A stretch of 64,000 bases of DNA, from the NCBI RefSeq assembly GCF_020360975.1, contig NW_025408687.1, positions 372,001 through 436,000 of the forward strand, in the 5' to 3' direction. Of this stretch, positions 58,875 to 64,000 are shown piece after piece. The translations under genes and the position numbers were made by a program. This stretch comes from Hirsutella rhossiliensis. Its lineage: Eukaryota > Ascomycota > Sordariomycetes > Hypocreales > Ophiocordycipitaceae. Below the pieces are notes generated by a model. That model did not search any database, was not told the DNA's origin, and worked only from the letters and a program-made list of their open reading frames with translations. Positions within the stretch are counted from its first letter, which is position 1. The number at the start of each line of letters is the position of its first letter.

Positions 58875-61800
58875 AATTAAATTATATTAGTTTAGTATTA
58901 AAAGCTACTTAAGTAGCCTTTTAAGCTATACCTTTTAGATCTTAATATAGCTATAAATATTATAGTTATAAAGGAAGCGATAAATATAGTATTATAAGAA
59001 GGGCTAGTAAAAGTCCTTTATAAAGCCTACTATTATACCTTGCTTACTTAAGTAACCTATAATACTAAAGTTATAAATAAGCTAGACTAGCTTTTCTTAA
59101 AGCTTATTTTATTTATTTAGCTTTAGTAGTCTATCTTTCTCCTTAGCTTTTATAGTATATAGTATACCTAGTACCTATAGTCTCCTTTATTAGCGTAGAT
59201 ACCCTTATAGGTCGATATAGTAGTTAGCTACTTATACCTTTAGCTTTAGCTTTAGATCTAAGTATTAAGCGCTAGACTCTATAGCGTAGTATACGCCCTT
59301 ATAAGTATAGTCTAAAGCCGCTATCTTATCCTATAAGCGTTAAAAGGCCTTATCTTAAAATACTCTCGCTATATATACTCTTAGGCTAGTTTATCCCTCC
59401 TTATTAAACTAAGGTAAAGGTATAAAAAGAAGCTTATTTAATAGTAAAGGTATAAAAGAAAGCTTATTTACTAGTACTATACTTTCCTTTACTAAGGAAG
59501 CTCTTATATAAGTCTATAGCGCTTCTTATAAAATAAGCTATAGATCCTAGGCCTTAATATCTACTCTTATTAACTAGTCTTAATCCCTTTAAGAAAGCGC
59601 GTTTAATACTATAGAGTCTTACTTAAGATAATACTTAATTAAGAAGTTAAAATATAAGAGATACTTTACTTAGCGGGCTTACTACTTTAAGAGGTACTAG
59701 TAAGTTATAAAGTACTTAAGGTTCTTATAATCTATAAAAACCTTAAAGCTCTTATAGCTTTAAAGCTTTACTTACTATTACTTAAGGTAGCTAATAATTA
59801 TTAGTATCTCTTTATTATAAATAGTATAATTCCGCTTTACTAAGGTTAGCTTATAAGAGTAGAATACTATTAGTTACTTTTACTTATTTACCTTTTAAGA
59901 AAGCGTTTCTTTAAGTACTTAGCTATTATAGTCTACTTTAACTAATATAGACTAGTTAAAGTCTTACTAAAGTAATACTAAAACTTATAAAAATAGGTCT
60001 TTAAGCGTATAAAACGCTCCTTCTTATATAGGCCCTTAATAAAAAACGGTCTACTTCCTAGTAATCTCGTTTAAGGGTATTATAATATAAGAAAAGCCCT
60101 TAATAAATATCTTATAATAGTTTGCGAACTTAAGGAAGCTCTATACTCTTATTTATATAGTTAGGGCCGCTTAGTCTTAGAATCGCTTAGATCTTTATAA
60201 GATCCGCCTATATACCTACGCCTATATAAATAATAAAGCCTAGGTACTTAACCCTCTTAACCTTAAATTTATACTTATTTAAGTTAAGGTAAAGCTTATA
60301 AAGTTAAAGGCGTTTTAAGACCTTTTATACTTTCTATATATAGTCTTTATAAGAGCCGCTTATATAAATAAGGATATTATCTATATATATAAAGGTAAAC
60401 TTATTAAGGAAGTCCTAAAGTATATTATTAATATAATACTAAAAGGTAGTAGGCGCTCTTAATAAGTTAAAGGGCGTTATAAGCTACTTAAATAAGCTAT
60501 AGTATATATAGAACGCTGTTTTTTACTTATTACCTTTTAAGATCTATACCTTATAGAACGCTTATTTTATATCTAGCTTTATAAACTACTTTACCTTTAA
60601 AAGGTTATAAAGTATATCTAAGATTAAAGATAAAAGGTAACGGTCTAGCTTTATAATTATATTTAAAGCCCTATAGTTATAATAGAACTATATCCTACCC
60701 CTTAGTTTATATATAAATAAAACTAGTGCTCTTACTTTAAAGCTACTTACTTAAATAAAACCCTTATTTAAGAGGTTTCTTAGTATCTTTTTTAGTACTA
60801 GTAGCTCTATATATAATATATTATATAGTAGTTTAAATAGTATAAGTAGTTCTTACTTTTTCTTATTAATATAAAGTACGATCTTATAGTTTACCTTTAG
60901 TTTATAAGAGTTAAGCTTATTTACTTCCTAGGACTTAAATAGTAGTAGGAGGTTATAAAAGCACTTTAGTATCTACTTTTATAGTTTAAAAAGCGACTTT
61001 AGCTTTTTTATTTAAAGGGCCTTATCGATATCCGCTAAGCTAAATACGTAAACTACTACGTTAGCTACTACCTAGCCTTCCTCTTACTTTACTTATTATA
61101 TAGTTCCTATAAAGATAAAGGTAAGGACTTCTTAGGCTAAGTATAAAGCTTATATACTTAGTCCTATACTTATAAAACTATTATTATAATAGACTTACTA
61201 TTATATAGGCCTAAACTATAGCTTCTTTTAATATAAAACTAAGTATAACTCTATATATTATAACTAAGGTTTCCTAAGGATTAATAGAAACTTTAGTTTA
61301 GGGATTATATAAGCTATAATAAGCTTATAGTAACTATTAACCTTTATAGCTAGCTATATAATACCCTTAATTACTATACTTTTTATTACGCTTAAAGCGC
61401 TATTTACTTACTTTAAGGTAATCTTTTTTACTAGTACTTATATCTTTTATATAAGCGTATTATTAACTATAGTATAGTACTAATAGCCCTTATTTATAAA
61501 GGCGGCGATAGGTAAGAAGTTATTAATTATAACTTATATTAAAGTAAGCTCCTCTTTTATATAAGCGGATAATTCCTCTTTCTCTTTTACTAGTACTAAT
61601 AATTAAAGCTTTAAAGCCTATCTTTACCTTAAAGCTACTCTTTTTCCTTTATACTTAAGGGTATAAAGTCCTCTTTATTATTTAAGGTAAAGAGTAGCTT
61701 TATCTTTACTACTTAAACTACTCTAGGCCGCTTAGCTAAAAAGAAAGGGCATTTTAATATAAAGTATATAAACGCGCTATAATATAAGTAGCGGCCGTTA

Positions 61801-62700
61801 GCTTTTTTTTTCTTAATTTCCTTACTTATTACTTACTTCGCTTACTACTTAAAGTATAAGATAGTATTTAAGATATTTAATAATGACTTCCTACTACGTT
61901 TAGCTCGGTTTATATAAGTAGCTAATATTAAGGTATCTTTATTAATATTAATAGTTAGCTATTCCTTTTATAAAGGGGCGGTAATCCTATTACCGCTATA
62001 TAGTATATACTTATAAAGCTTTTAAAAATATAGCGTTTACTTATAGCCCTATACTACCTTTATTAATTAGCTTATATACTTACTATAGTTAATAAGTATA
62101 ATTATAAGGATAAGTAGTCTTTTAAGGCTAGTATAATTAAGTTTTATAACTATATAAGCTTTATACTATTTTTTATAATATAGTTCCTACTATTTATAAA
62201 AGCGTCTCTTTAAAGTTAGGGAGGAATTTACTAAAGGTCTACCTATCCCTTTACCTAAGGGTCTATAGCCTATCCTTACCTTCTCCTACTCTTATATATT
62301 ACCGAATATATATATAAGGTATTAAAAGAAGTCCTATAAGTTATATTTACCTTTAAAGCTACCTTTATCTTAGAATCTAAAGATCTACTATATTTAAGGC
62401 TTTAGTAGTATATAAAGGAGTAAATACTATACTATATTATAATAGCTATTTAGGCCCTATTTCTTATTTATTATAAACTTCGTTTATAGCTAGCTAAGGA
62501 AAAACTAAAAGGACTTAAGCTTACTATCTTAAGTTAGCTAAAAAAGTAGCTTTTATATTAATAGTACCGCTACTATAACTAGTATTATAGAGGTTATAGG
62601 GGTTAACGCTAGTCTTATAGATAGCTCCCTTAGTATAGCGAGAACCTTATTCTTCTCGCTAGCTATCGCGCTTTTAATTACTTCTAAGATAGCTACGATA
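58875..62700 (-). pseudogene. GypA copy 3 gag-pol remnant, truncated in integrase
   Basis: Minus-strand frame parallel to copy 2. Knuckle YLYYSAFIYFILKC type near 61795-61750; protease near 61480; RT about 60900-60370 with YIDN near 60380; RNase H about 60000-59800 (NSIYNKEIL-like); integrase N-terminal region about 59230-58880. It stops before the catalytic core, without chromodomain. Stops are RIP-type throughout. Confidence 0.85.
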
Positions 62701-62797
62701 CTTTTTATCTACTTAAGGGGTAGTAGGGTACTCCCTTAAAGAAGTAGCATCCTTTTTAAGGAGATATTTATTAGATCTATTAGTTAATAGCTTATAT

Positions 62798-62983
62798 TAT
62801 TATAGAGTAAGTAAAGGTATATATATAGGTACTATTTATAGAATAATATTAATAAGCTATATAAAGCTCTTTTATACGCGGCTAGCTTATATATATATAT
62901 ATAGGATCCGGCCCTTTATATATAACTATATAGCTTAGGCTATAGCCTAAGCTTATAACCTATAATAGTTAAAGACTCTTATA
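62798..62983 (-). repeat. GypA copy 3 5' LTR (186 bp)
   Basis: Reverse complement of the GypA LTR, with plus-strand ends TATTATAGAG and GACTCTTATA. Confidence 0.92.
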
Positions 62984-62989
62984 TTTTAA

Positions 62990-63764
62990 GCTACTTAGCT
63001 ATCCTTATTTCTATCTTAGCTAAGAAGGTTAAAAGGGCTTCCCTTCCTTCCTTAAAGCTATAAAGAAGAGGTAGGCTAAGAGCCCTTTTTTATCTCTTAA
63101 AGGTTAAGTAAAGGACCTTTCTTTCTCTCTTATAGTTTAGGTACCTTAAGATAAGGTACCTAGCCGTATATCTTCCTTAGCTATAGTAGTAATTATCTCG
63201 GTTTATCTTATTAGTCTTTTTTAAGAAGGAAAATATAAAGCTAGCCTTAAAAAGGAGCTAGTAAAAGGCTAAGAGGGTTAGCTTAGGCCTTTTTATTAAG
63301 TCCTTTTCTAGGCTAAGGGCTAGGTAAGGGGTCTTTTAAATAAATATATAGTACTTACCTAGGCCCTTAGCTTAGAGGCCCTTTTAGTAGTCTTTAATAG
63401 CTTTCTAGACCTTTCTTTATAAGTAGCTAATAGAGACTAAAGGGGTCCTTTAAGTAAGGGCCTTTAAGCTTTTCTTAGCTAGCTAGTTAGCTAGCTCGTT
63501 ACTAAAGATCCCTTAGTAGCTAGGGCACTAGTATAGCTATATATTATAAAAGGCTTTTAGGCTAGTTAAGAGCCTTTTAATATATATAGCTAGGTCTAAG
63601 AAGCCTATAACCTTCTTTATAGCGGCTTAGCTATTTATAAAGATATAGGCCTCTATAAGAAGGTTAAGGGGGCTAGGCCTTAAGGGTTAAGGCCTCTTAG
63701 CTAGGTCCTTTAAGACTCTTAATATTACGAATAGCTTTATATTAGCTACTTTAATCGAGCCGTT
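62990..63764 (-). pseudogene. LINE C-terminal fragment (RNase H-like end and zinc motif)
   Basis: Minus-strand reading: FSNELAN-LAKKSLKAL near 63500 (the GNE-AD-LAK pattern of RNase H), LGKYYIFI, KRPKLTLLAFY-LLF near 63290, then INRDNYYY-GR-TARYLILRY-N near 63200-63150, which fits CxxC...H....C as in Tad1-type LINEs (C-YC...TARHLIL-CP), and EIKKGS near 63090. The right end at about 63765 is an abrupt change to CopB sequence; the left end meets the GypA3 LTR. Confidence 0.72.
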
Positions 63765-64000
63765 AAGTAATTATATCGTAAAATTTACCCTCTTATACCC
63801 CTCTATCTAAACGGTTAATTCCCTAGTAATTAGGTATTCCCTTTATACCTTCTTAAAGGACCGGAATTATAAGAAGGTATTATAGATATTAAGGGAAGTA
63901 TTAAAGTTAAGAATAGCTAATTTTTATAGGGGATAATTAAAGGGTCTTAATAGGCAGTCTTATTAATTTATAGGAAATATAAATACCGGATTTACTATAC
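63765..64000 (-). mobile_element. CopB copy, fragment running off the window
   Basis: From CGTTAAGTAATTATATCGTA onward this matches CopB at 19368-19605 in the same orientation, with transitions typical of RIP. It lies between the integrase and protease parts of the Copia polyprotein. The rest lies outside the window. Confidence 0.8.

Larger units (their letters stand above)
58875..62983 (-). mobile_element. GypA copy 3, 3' half missing
   Basis: Reverse copy of GypA: 5' LTR at 62798-62983, gag knuckle near 61795-61743, protease, RT, RNase H, and the integrase up to the point equivalent to about 2650 in copy 1. Everything 3' of that is replaced by LINE sequence. RIP is at least as heavy as in copy 2. 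Confidence 0.88.

Overview
This window is a graveyard of nested transposable elements from a filamentous ascomycete (Pezizomycotina). I found no host gene, tRNA or rRNA. The base composition is the signature of repeat-induced point mutation (RIP): CpA and TpG are almost exhausted, TpA is everywhere, and CpG, CpC and CpT survive. As a result ATG start codons have become ATA, CAG/CAA/TGG codons have become stops, and recognisable polymerase genes read as one frame broken by TAG/TAA. Only one element, a Ty1/Copia copy at 43626-49642, keeps many CA/TG dinucleotides and is clearly younger.

Layout, left to right. (1) 1-13392: 3' part of a plus-strand Ty3/Gypsy chromovirus (GypA copy 1), split by a complete minus-strand chromovirus (GypM, 4255-12078, about 470-bp LTRs, TSD AGGTT). 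(2) 13393-30010: remains of a third Gypsy element (GypH, plus strand), serially interrupted by a Copia element (CopB, 15200-21550, TSD ATTAT), a solo Copia LTR (21567-22133, TSD AGAAC) and a full GypA copy 2 (22207-29644, TSD TAAGC) that itself carries a solo GypM LTR (27635-28084, TSD CTAAG). Removing the three direct insertions restores one continuous GypH reading frame. (3) 30010-37214: AT-rich DNA with two tandem-repeat blocks, an unidentified degenerate minus-strand ORF (about 31750-33500), and the polymerase of a fourth Gypsy family (GypE, minus strand). (4) 37215-57103: a Copia element (CopC copy 1, minus strand) with a solo GypM LTR (TSD ATTTA), split by a Tad1-like LINE (39873-53245, 11-bp TSD, (TTA)6 tail) that is itself split by the young CopC copy 2 (TSD AATAC) just after its FADD reverse-transcriptase box. 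(5) 57104-64000: LINE ORF1 with three zinc knuckles, a truncated minus-strand GypA copy 3, a LINE RNase H/C-terminal fragment, and the start of another CopB copy.

The target-site duplications give relative insertion order: GypH before CopB, solo CopC LTR and GypA2; GypA before GypM-type LTRs; CopC1 before the LINE and the solo LTR; LINE before CopC2. Points that ordinary transposon decay does not fully explain: an open plus-strand frame inside the LINE 3' region (about 40870-42300), the unassigned ORF next to GypE, CopC1 flanks without a target duplication, GypM LTRs whose U3 halves have been swapped, and G/C-run contractions in the youngest Copia copy.
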